A stretch of DNA of 64,000 nt from Desulfoluna sp942491485 (GCA_942491485.1 CALOAX010000017.1:124001-188000); one strand, 5' to 3'. Positions 31,661 to 40,786 are shown, counted from the first letter of the stretch. The notes: generated by a model from the letters alone, not told the origin. Numbers and translations: made by a program.

Positions 31661-32905
31661 ATGTATGATTATCTGTTGAGTCCCGATGCTCTGGCGTTAA
31701 GGGATGAGGTCCGTGAATTTGTCAAGTCGGTGCCGAGGCAGCTGCTTCTTGATATGGACAATGACAAGGTGCAGTTTCCCAAAGAGTTCCTTCAGGAGGC
31801 GGGACGCCGGAATCTGATGGGCTGCCGTTATCCCAGGGAGTGGGGCGGACGGGGCCTGGACTGGGTCTCCACGGCCATGGTGATGGAGGAGGTGGGCGTT
31901 CTTGGGTATATCATGGCCTGCACCTTTGGGGTGGGAGCGGAGCTGGTCTGCGATGCCATTATTCTTCATGGTACCGATGCCCAGAAGGCAAAATACGTAA
32001 AACCTCTCCTTGCAGGTGAGATTTTTGCCGCTGAGTGCCTCACTGAACCCCGCGGCGGCTCAGATTTTTTCGGCACCAACACCACGGCAGAGGACAAAGG
32101 GGACCATTTTCTTATCAGCGGTCAGAAACGGTTCATTGTGGGTGGGGAAGGTGCCGATTATTTTCTGGTCTACGCCCGAACCGATGAAGAGGCCAAGCCT
32201 CACAAGGCCCTCACCTGTTTTATCGTGGACCGTGGGCCGGGGGTGAAGGTTGAGTATCTTTACGGGCTGATGGGCTGCCGTGGCGGCGGTGCCGCACGCA
32301 TCGTCTTTGACAACGTCAAGGTCCCGAAAGAGAACATCGTGGGTAGCCTTAACGGCGCCTTTGCTGTCTTCAATACCATGATGATACCCGAACGCCTGGG
32401 AACAGCCGCCATGACCATCGGTGCCGCGCGTCCCGCCCTGGAGGTGGCCACCACGTACACCACAAAGCGAAGGGCCTTCGGTCAGACCATCAACCGGTAC
32501 CAGGGGGTAAGCTTTCAGGTGGCCGAAGCCTCCATGCTTCTTGATGCCTGTCAGAGCATGATCTACACCACCTGCAGGGCCGTGGATGAAAAGATCGATC
32601 CGGCCCGGATTCGCCGCCTGGTCTCAGAGTCCAAGAAGTTCGTTACCGAAGCGTGCCAGACCGTTGCGGAAAAGTCGATGCAGGTGATGGGGGGGATTGG
32701 CTACACCAACATCTACCCTGTGGAGAAAATTGTCCGTGACCTGCGGCTTGCCTCCATCTGGACGGGCACCAACGAGGTGATGTCCCTCATTATCGCCAGT
32801 GAGTGGTACGACGAGCACACGGCCGCAAAGAAGGCTGGGCTGACCCGGGACTGTGAAACCGACGCCGAAGAAGCCTTTGCCGCCGATGAAAAAATTTTTT
32901 CCTGA
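31661..32905 (+). CDS. acyl-CoA dehydrogenase
   Basis: A 414-residue flavoprotein introducing a double bond into an acyl-CoA and passing electrons to ETF. FAD and substrate motifs AAECLTEPRGGSDFFGT, RAFGQTINRYQGVSF and QVMGGIGYTNIYPVEKIVRDLRL are typical. The position that carries the catalytic Glu in medium-chain enzymes (YEGT) is Thr here (WTGT), whereas a Glu is present in IPERLGTAAM, the place used by isovaleryl-CoA and long-chain enzymes; I therefore expect that type of active site. The substrate is unknown. Two adjacent ATGs are possible; the second (31661) is better spaced from the GGGGG. Confidence 0.92.
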   Translation: MYDYLLSPDALALRDEVREFVKSVPRQLLLDMDNDKVQFPKEFLQEAGRRNLMGCRYPREWGGRGLDWVSTAMVMEEVGVLGYIMACTFGVGAELVCDAIILHGTDAQKAKYVKPLLAGEIFAAECLTEPRGGSDFFGTNTTAEDKGDHFLISGQKRFIVGGEGADYFLVYARTDEEAKPHKALTCFIVDRGPGVKVEYLYGLMGCRGGGAARIVFDNVKVPKENIVGSLNGAFAVFNTMMIPERLGTAAMTIGAARPALEVATTYTTKRRAFGQTINRYQGVSFQVAEASMLLDACQSMIYTTCRAVDEKIDPARIRRLVSESKKFVTEACQTVAEKSMQVMGGIGYTNIYPVEKIVRDLRLASIWTGTNEVMSLIIASEWYDEHTAAKKAGLTRDCETDAEEAFAADEKIFS

Positions 32906-32907
32906 CG

Positions 32908-33082
32908 GTAACTATTCAGCTTCGCCACCCCTGGACCCCAGGTGGCGGAAGCGCTTTGCCCCTCGTTCCTCGGGGCAACTCACCTTCGCATTCAATGGGT
33001 TTCAAAAGATAACATCTGTTTGGCAACCTTTTCAAAAGGTTGGCCCCCGGCAGGGCCGCCGGAGGCATCGTGGCCCTGAATC
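32908..33082 (+). repeat. composite repeat with GTAACTATTCAGC terminus
   Basis: Starts GTAACTATTCAGCTTCGCC two bases after the dehydrogenase stop. It contains CCTGGACCCCAGG, CCCCTCGTTCCTCGGGG, and CAACCTTTTCAAAAGGTTGG, ending CCGCCGGAGGC...GCCCTGAAT. Fills the gap to the alpha/beta hydrolase gene. Confidence 0.75.
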
Positions 33083-33115
33083 GTGGCCGTTATTTTTCAC
33101 TAAAGAGAGGTATGG

Positions 33116-33934
33116 ATGCCGCATTTTGTCCCACACGACGCTGCAGGGGCCGGAACTCCGGTGGTGCTTCTGCACGGATCCATGAACACCCGGCGCCAGT
33201 GGCGCCTTCTTTTTGATGAATTGAAGTCGACCCACCGGCCAGTGGCCGTGGACCTGACGGGGTATGGGGAAGCACCTTTCCCGGAAGATTCGGCCCACCA
33301 CTCCATGGATGTAGAGGCCCGGAGGATTCATGACCTTGTCCATGGGCATTTGGGGGAGGAGGGGGGCTGTCATCTTGTGGGGCACTCCTACGGTGGGGCA
33401 GTGGCCCTCTGTTATGCGGTTCGTTATCCCTCCCAGGTAAAAAGTCTCACTCTTTTTGAGCCCATGAGCAACCATCTGCTGGAGGAGGTGGACCACCCTC
33501 TTCAGCACGACGGCAAGGTGTTGATTGACGCCATCATCGGTCTGCACGGAAAAGGGGACGGTGTCGGGGCTGCACGGGAGTTCTTTAACAAACTGACGGG
33601 AAGCAACGCATTTGATCTGCTTCCGGCCGGGGCGCAGGGGGCCTTGGCAGGCGGTGTGGGAAAGATGCTTCTTGATTATCGCACCACCGTGGAAACCTCC
33701 CTGTCCCTTTCGGATTACCGTCAGATTGATTGCCCGGTGTGTCTGGCCACAGGACAGCAGAGCCCGGAGCTGACCACGACGATATCCGGTATCCTTTGTG
33801 ACAACCTGAAGCGGGTGAAGCCTGTGACAGTTCAAGGGGACCATATGGCACCTGTGTTCAATGCCACAGAGGTCAATGCCGTGGTTACGGATTTTCTGGC
33901 AGCCGTGATCGACGAGCCGATACCCGCATGGTGA
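33116..33934 (+). CDS. alpha/beta hydrolase
   Basis: A 272-residue cytoplasmic hydrolase: oxyanion motif VVLLHGSMNTRRQW, VDLTGYGEAPFP, nucleophile Ser in LVGHSYGGAVAL (about 95), and catalytic His in QGDHMAPVFN near the C-terminus. The acid is probably in the stretch after strand 7 (ATGQQSPELT has no Asp, so the acid may lie elsewhere or be Glu). The family is broad (esterases, C-C hydrolases, haloperoxidase-like); no substrate can be named. Preceded by AGAGAGG five bases before the ATG. Same direction as the acyl-CoA dehydrogenase, separated only by a repeat, so possibly co-expressed. Confidence 0.85.
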   Translation: MPHFVPHDAAGAGTPVVLLHGSMNTRRQWRLLFDELKSTHRPVAVDLTGYGEAPFPEDSAHHSMDVEARRIHDLVHGHLGEEGGCHLVGHSYGGAVALCYAVRYPSQVKSLTLFEPMSNHLLEEVDHPLQHDGKVLIDAIIGLHGKGDGVGAAREFFNKLTGSNAFDLLPAGAQGALAGGVGKMLLDYRTTVETSLSLSDYRQIDCPVCLATGQQSPELTTTISGILCDNLKRVKPVTVQGDHMAPVFNATEVNAVVTDFLAAVIDEPIPAW

Positions 33935-34194
33935 TCCCTATATAGTGTAACAGGTCTCCCCATTCCTTTGTTTCTCCGTTCCAACACGATGACTCCAGCG
34001 TCCAAGGGCTGATCTCTTTAAAGCCCGGTCTCGAGAAATATACGGGTAGCTGACACGGAATAGCCTTTCGTTGCTCGTCTTCTTTTTCATGTGCCTGGGG
34101 ATGGTTGTGTATTTTGTGTGAATGATGTTATTTGTTGTGAACAAGATGTTTCTACGGGTGGAGTTGCTTACAGACAATCACTAAGGAGGTCGGG

Positions 34195-35091
34195 ATGAAA
34201 AGAGACGCAAGGACCGGGTCAAGGTGGGGTGGGGCGGCATGTTTTCTGGTGGCCCTCATCTTCTGTGCGGCAGGACTGAATGCGGATGTAAAGGTTAAAG
34301 ACCCTTTGGAAAATGCCAAACGCTCCCTTGAGGTGAGCCGGTCGCTTTCGGATTATACGGCTGTGCTTGTGAAGCAGGAACGGTTTGGACGGAAGCTGGC
34401 ACCTGAAGAACAGATCTTGTTTAAATACGCCAACCCGGACCGGGTGTATATGTGCTGGATAGGGAAGGTCAACAAGGGGCAGGAGGCGCTGTATGTCAAA
34501 GGGCAGAATGAGGACCGCCTGAAAGCCCATAAAGGTGGGTTTATGGGGCTGGTTACGGTGAACGTCGACCCACAGGGGAAGATGGCCATGGAAGGACAGC
34601 ATCACCCCATTTTTCATGCTGGGATTGGGGCCACCACAGAGCTGGTGCTTCGTGACCTTGAAAAGGGCCTGAAAAGCGGTGACGTTCAGGTTTTCGATCG
34701 GGGAACCATGATTCTTGACGGGCGTGAGGTGGTGACGGTGGAGGCGTTTTTCCCTGAGACGCTGAACGGGGTCACCCATACGGTACAAAAGGACGAGACA
34801 CTTTGGGACATCGCCGCCCTTTACAATCAGGACATGTATGTGATTTTGCATGCCAACGATGGTGTGAAGGCACCCAATGACATCAAAGGGGGGCAGGAGC
34901 TTCTGGTTCCGAGCTATTACTGCAGGCGCTCGGTCAGTTACTTTGATGTTGAAACGGGGCTGCTGATAAAGATTGAGAACTACGACTGGGATGACACGCT
35001 TTACGAGGTCTATCAATACCGGGACCTGAAGCTGAATGTGGGCTTAAGCGATGAGGATTTCGACCCGGAGAACAAGAACTACAAGTTTTAA
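34195..35091 (+). CDS. DUF1571 family exported protein with inserted LysM domain
   Basis: A 298-residue protein with a signal peptide (hydrophobic run ACFLVALIFCAAGLNA). Residues about 35-185 and 245-298 form a DUF1571-type lipoprotein-carrier-like fold (YTAVLVKQERFGRKL, YVKGQNEDRLKAH, SYFDVETGLLIKIENYDW, LSDEDFDPENKNY). Between them (about 195-240) sits a LysM module: THTVQKDETLWDIAALYNQD...LHANDG...DIKGGQELLVPS. The protein thus combines peptidoglycan binding with a domain of unknown function in the periplasm. A near-perfect TAAGGAGGT precedes the ATG. Monocistronic. Confidence 0.8.
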   Translation: MKRDARTGSRWGGAACFLVALIFCAAGLNADVKVKDPLENAKRSLEVSRSLSDYTAVLVKQERFGRKLAPEEQILFKYANPDRVYMCWIGKVNKGQEALYVKGQNEDRLKAHKGGFMGLVTVNVDPQGKMAMEGQHHPIFHAGIGATTELVLRDLEKGLKSGDVQVFDRGTMILDGREVVTVEAFFPETLNGVTHTVQKDETLWDIAALYNQDMYVILHANDGVKAPNDIKGGQELLVPSYYCRRSVSYFDVETGLLIKIENYDWDDTLYEVYQYRDLKLNVGLSDEDFDPENKNYKF

Positions 35092-35816
35092 CTGCCGGCA
35101 CTCTTGGGGGTGTGGATTTAAGACGTTTTATTGCCGGGTAACAGTACGGTTGCATGATAAAGGTTTCTTGCCAGGCCTCCCTCGAGTTCCTACCCGCCTT
35201 TGTCGTTACTGTGGCGAGTCGCTCCGGTTTCCGATGGTTATGACGGCAACAATGAGCCGGGAGTGATGGGTTGAGTCTGGAAAAAAAACTGGTGACTTCA
35301 GGGGCGGTGGAGTGCACTTGAGGCACCATGGCTCACCCGTGTACAATTCATCGTAACCCTGCTTTTCGTCCATCACTCCCCTTGCTTTTTGCGTTTTCAT
35401 CGCGTCCTTGCGGCATGGTCTCTAAACGCCGTTTTATAGCCCGGGCAAATGTGATATCTTTACAGACATACATGACAAGTCAGCTCTTGTGAGATTAAAT
35501 GGGCCCCGTCAGTAGGGTGGGTCAGCTGTAAAGCTGGTTTGCGAGTGCATTCGTATGAAGAGCAAGAGCCCGCTTCGTGTGCAATAAGCGAATGAACCGC
35601 GGGTGCACCGGCTCTGGCTCAGGGGCTTTTTCCACTGAAATAATGTGGGTGGGGCTGCCGGCAGCCAGGTCTGTTTTTGGTCGTCAGAGTTTTTTTTAAA
35701 GGGACAGTTGTTATGACCGGTTGGTTGCAGCCGGGGTTGCCGTGTTGCTTTATGATCCCTGGCGTATCAACGGGGCGGAGTAGACCGGCGTCGTGATGGC
35801 ACCGTAGGGAGGGGGC
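35092..35816. other. intergenic region, 725 bp
   Basis: No gene is supported. Around 35555-35635 an imperfect inverted repeat is visible (GAGCAAGAGCC...GGCTCTGGCTC) next to a GCGAATGAACCGCGG stretch, possibly a decayed copy of the dispersed palindromic repeats. The promoter of the GAF/HD-GYP gene should be here but I cannot place it. Confidence 0.5.
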
Positions 35817-37049
35817 GTGCGAAACGAAACGGACATGCTGAAAAGCCTGATGAAGCTCGGGGTCGAGTTGAACCAGGTCCATGATCTGGATATTTTGATG
35901 GAGAGGATCCTTGAGCGGGCACGCCATTTTTCTGGTGCCGATGCGGGGTCCATTTACATTCGTGAAGGCGATCGCCTTAAATTTTCCTACACACAGAACA
36001 GTACCCTGGAAAACCGTCTGCCTCCGGGGCGCAAGTTGGTCTATACCACGTTTTCCATGCCTGTGGATGACTCCAGCATTGCCGGGTATGTGGCCGGGAG
36101 CGGTGAATTTCTGAACATCGCTGACGTGTATGATCTGCCAGAGTCGTTGCCGTACCGATTCAACCAGGAGGTGGACAGCCTCTCCGATTATCGGACCTCT
36201 TCCATGTTAACCTTGCCCCTGATTACGGCCACGGGGGGGACAACCGGGGTGCTTCAGGTCATCAATGCCCAGGACCACGAGGGCAGGGCGATTCCGTTCA
36301 GCTCGGATGACGAAGAGGTGATGTTTCATTTTGCCGCCCTGGCTGCCGTGGCACTGGAGCGTGCGCAGATCACCCGGGCCGCTATTTTACGCCTGGTTCA
36401 GATGTCTGCGATGCGCGACCCTCTGGAGACCGGTGCCCATGTCAATCGGGTGGCGGGTTACTCCATTACCCTTTACGAACATTGGGCACGGCGTCATGGG
36501 GTTTCCGAAGAGGAGATCCATGTCAACCGGGATGTGTTTCGTATGGCCTCGATGCTTCATGATGTGGGGAAGATTGCGATCCCCGACAAGATACTGAAAA
36601 AACCAGGCAAGCTCGATCCGGAGGAGTTTGAGGAGATGAAGGGGCACACGTTCATTGGGGCAAGCCTGTTTCATCCCTTTGAGTCGGTCTATGACCAGGT
36701 TGCAGCCGAAGTGGCCCTCTGTCACCACGAGCGATGGGATGGCGATGGGTATCCGGGATGCGTGGACATGATGAATGGGCAGCCCTTGGAGGGGCAGAAC
36801 CCCACGTCACGAAATGGTGAGGATATTCCTATTTTCGGACGAATTGTGGCGCTGGCAGACGTGTTTGATGCCCTGTCGTCCAAGCGGGCCTACAAGGAGA
36901 AGTGGAAAGAGGAGGATGTGCTCAATTACATTCGTGAGGCGAGGGGCAAACAGTTTGACCCGGAGCTTGTGGATATTTTTTTCGAGGTTCTCGATGAGGT
37001 GAGGAGAATCCAGACCCTTTATACGGTCGCCGAGGAGAAAAGGCAGTAA
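35817..37049 (+). CDS. GAF and HD-GYP domain protein, probable c-di-GMP phosphodiesterase
   Basis: A 410-residue cytoplasmic protein: GAF domain about 15-185 (HFSGADAGSIYIREGDRL...GVLQVINAQD) and HD-GYP domain about 190-395 with MLHDVGKIAIPDKIL, KGHTFIGASL, HHERWDGDGYP and RIVALADVFDAL. All metal-binding His/Asp positions and the GYP triplet are present, so hydrolysis of c-di-GMP is expected. An unusual 20-residue stretch follows GYP (MMNGQPLEGQNPTSRNGEDI), a longer loop than in most members. The start is GTG at 35817 with AGGGAGGGGG just upstream. Monocistronic. Confidence 0.9.
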   Translation: MRNETDMLKSLMKLGVELNQVHDLDILMERILERARHFSGADAGSIYIREGDRLKFSYTQNSTLENRLPPGRKLVYTTFSMPVDDSSIAGYVAGSGEFLNIADVYDLPESLPYRFNQEVDSLSDYRTSSMLTLPLITATGGTTGVLQVINAQDHEGRAIPFSSDDEEVMFHFAALAAVALERAQITRAAILRLVQMSAMRDPLETGAHVNRVAGYSITLYEHWARRHGVSEEEIHVNRDVFRMASMLHDVGKIAIPDKILKKPGKLDPEEFEEMKGHTFIGASLFHPFESVYDQVAAEVALCHHERWDGDGYPGCVDMMNGQPLEGQNPTSRNGEDIPIFGRIVALADVFDALSSKRAYKEKWKEEDVLNYIREARGKQFDPELVDIFFEVLDEVRRIQTLYTVAEEKRQ

Positions 37050-37114
37050 GGGGGGCATTCAAAGGTGGGGTGTCGTGACGTGGTGTCCATGAGTGGCATG
37101 TCAGGAAACCAGAG

Positions 37115-37142
37115 AAAAACCCGGCAAAAAGCCGGGTTTTTT
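37115..37142. terminator. bidirectional rho-independent terminator
   Basis: AAAAACCCGGC, loop AAAAA, GCCGGGTTTTTT. Serves the HD-GYP gene and probably the convergent rrf2-like gene, which ends 67 bases away. Confidence 0.93.
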
Positions 37143-37208
37143 ATTTCTATGCAATTGGGTGGAAAAGGCAGGGGAGCCATTCCCGGATGGTCTGATGGAA
37201 ACGGGCTC

Positions 37209-37670
37209 CTAATAAAACTCTTCACGCTTGAAGTGAGAGGTGTCGCATGCATCATTGAGGTTGCCGTTTGATGTCACCAGGAGGCTGGAGATGGTGATGC
37301 TGTCCAGCAGTTCGTAGAGGTTGCGCGTGGCATCCACCCAGACGTGACGGACGCGGCATTCGTCGGAGAGCTTGCATCCTTCGGGATCTGTGACACACTC
37401 CACGAGATCTGTCTCTCCCTCGAATTTTCGAACGATTTCCCCGAAGGTGATGCCTTCGGGATCCGCCAAAAGTTTGTATCCCCCTTTGGGGCCACGGAAA
37501 CTGGTGATGTACCCGTCTTTTTTGAGGTCACGAATAATTTGCTCCAGAAATTTGACGGGAATGTCCTGAAGCCTTGAAATAACTCCTACCTGAATGGGAT
37601 CGCCATCTTTATGGCGGGCGAGTTCAAGGAGTACTCTGACGGCATATCTGCTTTTACTGGATAGTCTCAT
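37209..37670 (-). CDS. Rrf2 family transcriptional regulator with three-Cys motif
   Basis: A 153-residue regulator: N-terminal winged helix (MRLSSKSRYAVRVLLELA, IPVKFLEQIIRDLKKDGYI, RGPKGGYKLL) followed by a Cys cluster CVTDPEGCKLSDEC (about 92-105), the C-x7-C-x5-C arrangement that holds an Fe-S cluster in IscR, CymR-like and other Rrf2 proteins. It probably senses Fe-S status, redox or sulfur metabolites. No iscS/iscU or cysteine-synthesis gene is adjacent, so the regulon is unknown. The ribosome binding site is weak. The family start MRLSxKxRYA supports the chosen ATG. Confidence 0.9.
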   Translation of the reverse strand: MRLSSKSRYAVRVLLELARHKDGDPIQVGVISRLQDIPVKFLEQIIRDLKKDGYITSFRGPKGGYKLLADPEGITFGEIVRKFEGETDLVECVTDPEGCKLSDECRVRHVWVDATRNLYELLDSITISSLLVTSNGNLNDACDTSHFKREEFY

Positions 37671-37983
37671 ATCTTTTTTTATCCAAATATCATGAGAGTA
37701 AGTGCCACGCTTTCGCCCCTGGTTCTCAGCTCCCCGTGCATGGAGGGCATCCGTGACGTGGCTCAGGGTTAATCTGTAGGGGTCCCTTTGCTCGCAACTA
37801 TGGCGTGTTGAGCTTAAGCACTCCCAATGAATGAACGTCTGAGGGGACTAAAAGACTATGTTGCCAGACGAAGTTCTGTCAATGAAAAGTTTGGAATCAG
37901 GCTCTCGGCAGGCCGCAGCAGCACTGTGACTGAAAGGTCGCCTGTTTTTTTAGTGCGGATGATAGCGTTGTGGGGCGGGACGA
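37671..37983. other. intergenic region, 313 bp
   Basis: Between rrf2-like (minus) and scpB (minus). It should hold the rrf2 promoter on the minus strand. I see no repeat element and no convincing gene. A T-run at about 37942-37952 lies just past scpB only on the plus strand and is not preceded by a stem. Confidence 0.4.
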
Positions 37984-38559
37984 TCAGCCGACAGGCTTCT
38001 CTTTATCAATGGGAAGCACCGGCGGGGCCGTGGGGGCATCAAGGGCACCCAGCTCTTCGGGGGATGGCAGGTCCTCCACGCTGTTGAGACCGAACAACTC
38101 CAGGAAGTGACGGGTCGTTGCATAGATGAGGGGACGGCCCGGGATCTCCTTTCGGCCGGCCACGCGGATCAGCCTCATGTCCAGGAGGGTTCGGATAATG
38201 CCCCCTGAGTCGACCCCCCTTAAATACTCCACTTCGCTTCGGATCACCGGTTGCCGGTAGGCGATGACAGCAAGGGTCTCTAACGCAGCCCGGGAGAGTT
38301 TCAGTGAGGGCGCCTGATGAAGCTTCGCCGTCCACGGGGCCAGATGCGCCGCAGTTCGGAACTGGTAGCCCCCGGCGATCCGGACAAGTTGGATACCGCC
38401 TTCCCGTGTGTCGTACTCCGAGACAAGCTCCTGAACGGTCTCTTTCACCCGCTCCTTTTCCGTGTCCGGAACCAGGCGGCGCAGTTTCTCCACGGACAGG
38501 GGGTGAGGGGAGGAGAAGAGAAGACCCTCGATGATCTGTTTAAGGGTGGGAAGGGGCAT
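37984..38559 (-). CDS. scpB: segregation and condensation protein B
   Basis: A 191-residue ScpB, the kleisin-associated subunit of the SMC condensin. Tandem winged-helix domains: IIEGLLFSSPHPLSVEKL (first) and LSRAALETLAVIAYRQPVIRSEVEYLRGV with LIRVAGRKEIPGRPLIYATT (second), all family signatures. The Pro-rich tail is variable in the family. Its start overlaps the end of scpA by 20 bases, so the two are translated together. Last gene of scpA-scpB, with trpS upstream. Confidence 0.95.
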   Translation of the reverse strand: MPLPTLKQIIEGLLFSSPHPLSVEKLRRLVPDTEKERVKETVQELVSEYDTREGGIQLVRIAGGYQFRTAAHLAPWTAKLHQAPSLKLSRAALETLAVIAYRQPVIRSEVEYLRGVDSGGIIRTLLDMRLIRVAGRKEIPGRPLIYATTRHFLELFGLNSVEDLPSPEELGALDAPTAPPVLPIDKEKPVG

Positions 38560-39295
38560 GGGGGCTCATCTCCGGCATGGGTGAAAAAACGCGGATGATT
38601 CCGCTTTGCACATGCTGCATGATGCGCAGGCGGCCCTGCTTGGCCATTTCCAGGATGGCGAGAAAAGTGACCACCAGCTCCGGCTTGGACTCTCTGGGGT
38701 GGAACAGATCGGTGAAGAGGATAGAGCTCTTTCGGGCGAGGCGCTCGGCAACCACCTCCATGCGCTCGCGGACGCTGAGTTTCTCCGTGGAGAAGTCGAC
38801 GGTGTGGTCCCGGTAGTGCCCGGCGATGAGGTCCTTGAAGGCGTTGACAAGGTCCATGAGGTCTGCCTCCATGGGTCGATCTTCCCGGGGTGTGTCGGAA
38901 GAGGGGTGGGTCGGTTCCGTGTGCGTGAAGGTGGTGGTGCCCAGGACATTCTGTTCTCCCAGCCACTCCGAAGCCCTCTTCATGCGCAGGTATTCCAGCA
39001 GAGGCCGGGCGATTTCCATGCGCGGGTCCTCCTCTTCGTCATCCCCGGAAGGGGGAAGAAGCATTCGGGACTTGATGTGGGTCAGGGTGGAGGCCATGAG
39101 GAGAAAGTCGCCGGCAAACTCGATATCGAGGCCCTGGAGTACCTCCAGATACGCCATGTACTGCTCCGTGATGATGGCGATGGGGATATCAAGGATATCC
39201 ATGTCGTTCTTGATGACCAGGTGAACCAGCAGGTCCATGGGGCCTTCGAAAACATCGAGTTTCACGGCGTAATGGGCACCGAAGAGTGGGGCCAT
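38540..39295 (-). CDS. scpA: segregation and condensation protein A (kleisin)
   Basis: A 251-residue kleisin that bridges the SMC heads in chromosome condensation. N-terminal YAVKLDVFEGPMDLLVHLV and the DILDIPIAIITEQYMAYLE helix contact the SMC neck; AGDFLLMASTLTHIKSRMLLP is the family signature; the C-terminal winged helix (ELVVTFLAILEMAKQGRLRIMQ) binds the SMC cap. An acidic/Pro-rich linker about 135-160 is variable. Overlaps scpB and lies 22 bases after the trpS stop, so trpS-scpA-scpB is one operon on the minus strand. Confidence 0.95.
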   Translation of the reverse strand: MAPLFGAHYAVKLDVFEGPMDLLVHLVIKNDMDILDIPIAIITEQYMAYLEVLQGLDIEFAGDFLLMASTLTHIKSRMLLPPSGDDEEEDPRMEIARPLLEYLRMKRASEWLGEQNVLGTTTFTHTEPTHPSSDTPREDRPMEADLMDLVNAFKDLIAGHYRDHTVDFSTEKLSVRERMEVVAERLARKSSILFTDLFHPRESKPELVVTFLAILEMAKQGRLRIMQHVQSGIIRVFSPMPEMSPHAPSHP

Positions 39296-39316
39296 GGCGA
39301 CTTCTCCTTTGGCGGA

Positions 39317-40324
39317 TTACCCTAGCGGGGTAAAGCCCACGGCTTTTCGGATCTCATCGAGAAAGGGAACGCTGACTTCCCGGGCACGGTCCCGCCCCTT
39401 GATGAGTTCGGCTTCAATGGTGGCCGGGTCGGCCATCAGCTCGTCGTAAGTGGCTCGAAATGGGGAGAGGGTCTCATTCAGGTATTCAAAGAGGAACTGC
39501 TTCATTTCACCCCAGGCGATGCCCGCCTCATACCGTTTTTTCAGATCGGCCACTTCATCTGCAGCGGCAAAGGCCCTGAAAATTTCAAAGAGGGTGCAGC
39601 CGTTGGGATCCTTGGGCTCTCCCGGCTCCAGGGAGTTGGTCTTGATCTTCATGATGAGCTTGCGGAGTTTTTTCTCGGGGAGAAAAAGGGGAATGGTGTT
39701 GTTGTAGCTCTTGCTCATCTTGCGTCCGTCCAGGCCGGAGAGGACGGCAACGGAATCATCGGTCAGCGCTTCGGGGAGCACAAAGTGGTCTCCGTAGTGG
39801 TGGTTAAAGCGGGCGGCAATGTCCCGGGCCATTTCAATGTGCTGAATCTGGTCTTTTCCCACGGGAATCTTGTGGGCTTTGAACATGAGGATATCCGCGG
39901 CCATGAGGACGGGGTAGCTGAAGAGGCCCATGGTGATCCCTTTGTCGGGGTCCTTGGCGTTGTTCTCTTCGTTCACCTGGACCTTTGCCTTGTACGAGTG
40001 GGCTCGGTTCATAAGGCCCTTGGCCGTCATGCAGGTGAGGATCCAGGTAAGCTCGGGGATCTCCGGAATGTCGGACTGACGGTAAAACGTCGCGTTGTCT
40101 GTATCCAGGCCCGTGGCGAGCCATGTGGCTGCCACTTCCATGCTGGACTGCCTGAGTTTGGCAGGGTCATGGGAGTTGATGATGGAGTGGTAATCCGCCA
40201 GAAAATAGAAGGAGCGGACATCGGTTCTCCGGCTTGCTTCGATGGCGGGCCGGATGGCTCCCACATAGTTGCCGAGGTGGGGGGTTCCGGAGGTTTGTAT
40301 CCCTGTCAGTACGGTCTCTTTCAT
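39317..40324 (-). CDS. trpS: tryptophanyl-tRNA synthetase
   Basis: A 335-residue class I synthetase of the bacterial TrpRS type: HIGH-equivalent SGTPHLGNYVGA (about 12-23), LADYHSI, MTAKGLMNRAHSYK, PVGKDQIQHIEMARD, and KMSKS-equivalent GRKMSKSYNN (about 205). The start is taken as MKETVLTGIQ at 40324, with AAGGA eight bases upstream; an ATG three codons earlier abuts that site. First gene of trpS-scpA-scpB. Upstream is a 200-base gap and then MITE C. Confidence 0.95.
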   Translation of the reverse strand: MKETVLTGIQTSGTPHLGNYVGAIRPAIEASRRTDVRSFYFLADYHSIINSHDPAKLRQSSMEVAATWLATGLDTDNATFYRQSDIPEIPELTWILTCMTAKGLMNRAHSYKAKVQVNEENNAKDPDKGITMGLFSYPVLMAADILMFKAHKIPVGKDQIQHIEMARDIAARFNHHYGDHFVLPEALTDDSVAVLSGLDGRKMSKSYNNTIPLFLPEKKLRKLIMKIKTNSLEPGEPKDPNGCTLFEIFRAFAAADEVADLKKRYEAGIAWGEMKQFLFEYLNETLSPFRATYDELMADPATIEAELIKGRDRAREVSVPFLDEIRKAVGFTPLG

Positions 40325-40532
40325 CACGTTCATCCTTGGGGGCCTCGCTGGCGTGCGGAGGCCTTGATAGATCCAGTCAATTGGGTGCATCCCTTGTCAG
40401 GGATGGTTTGCTGCGCCTTCGTATCCCACAGCCTGGGGCTGGAGGCCGCAATTGTATTTTGCGGCTCAGCCAAGCATGGGCACCTCTTCTATGCCGTAAA
40501 AAAGGCGAAAGATCAAACTGCAATCGGTTCGA
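40325..40532. other. gap between MITE C and trpS
   Basis: About 200 bases; the trpS operon promoter (minus strand) must be here or inside MITE C. No gene or clear promoter hexamers. Confidence 0.35.
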
Positions 40533-40778
40533 ACCCGGATATTTCACGAGTTGAGTGCACCCATATTCAAGGCATCAGAGCTGAAGATGTAGTGGTTTAC
40601 CTCAATGCTCTGATAACGCAGAAGATGGGTGCACTCGGCTCGCCCGAAGGGTGAGAAAATCGAGCAGAAAACCGTGGGTTACGGTTTTCATTTTTCAAAT
40701 ATCTACATTTGTAACAGTAACTATTTGTAATGATCGGTAATTGTGCCTGTGTGACAGTTTTTTCATGAAATATCCGGG
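40533..40778 (+). mobile_element. 246-bp MITE, copy C
   Basis: CCCGGATATTTCACGAG to TTCATGAAATATCCGGG, same orientation as copy B and similar throughout. The flanks are CGAA (40529-40532) and CGAG (40779-40782), a 4-bp duplication with one mismatch. Terminates eight bases from the stop codon of the A-adding enzyme gene (minus strand), placing it between that gene and trpS. Confidence 0.88.
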
Positions 40779-40786
40779 CGAGGGGA

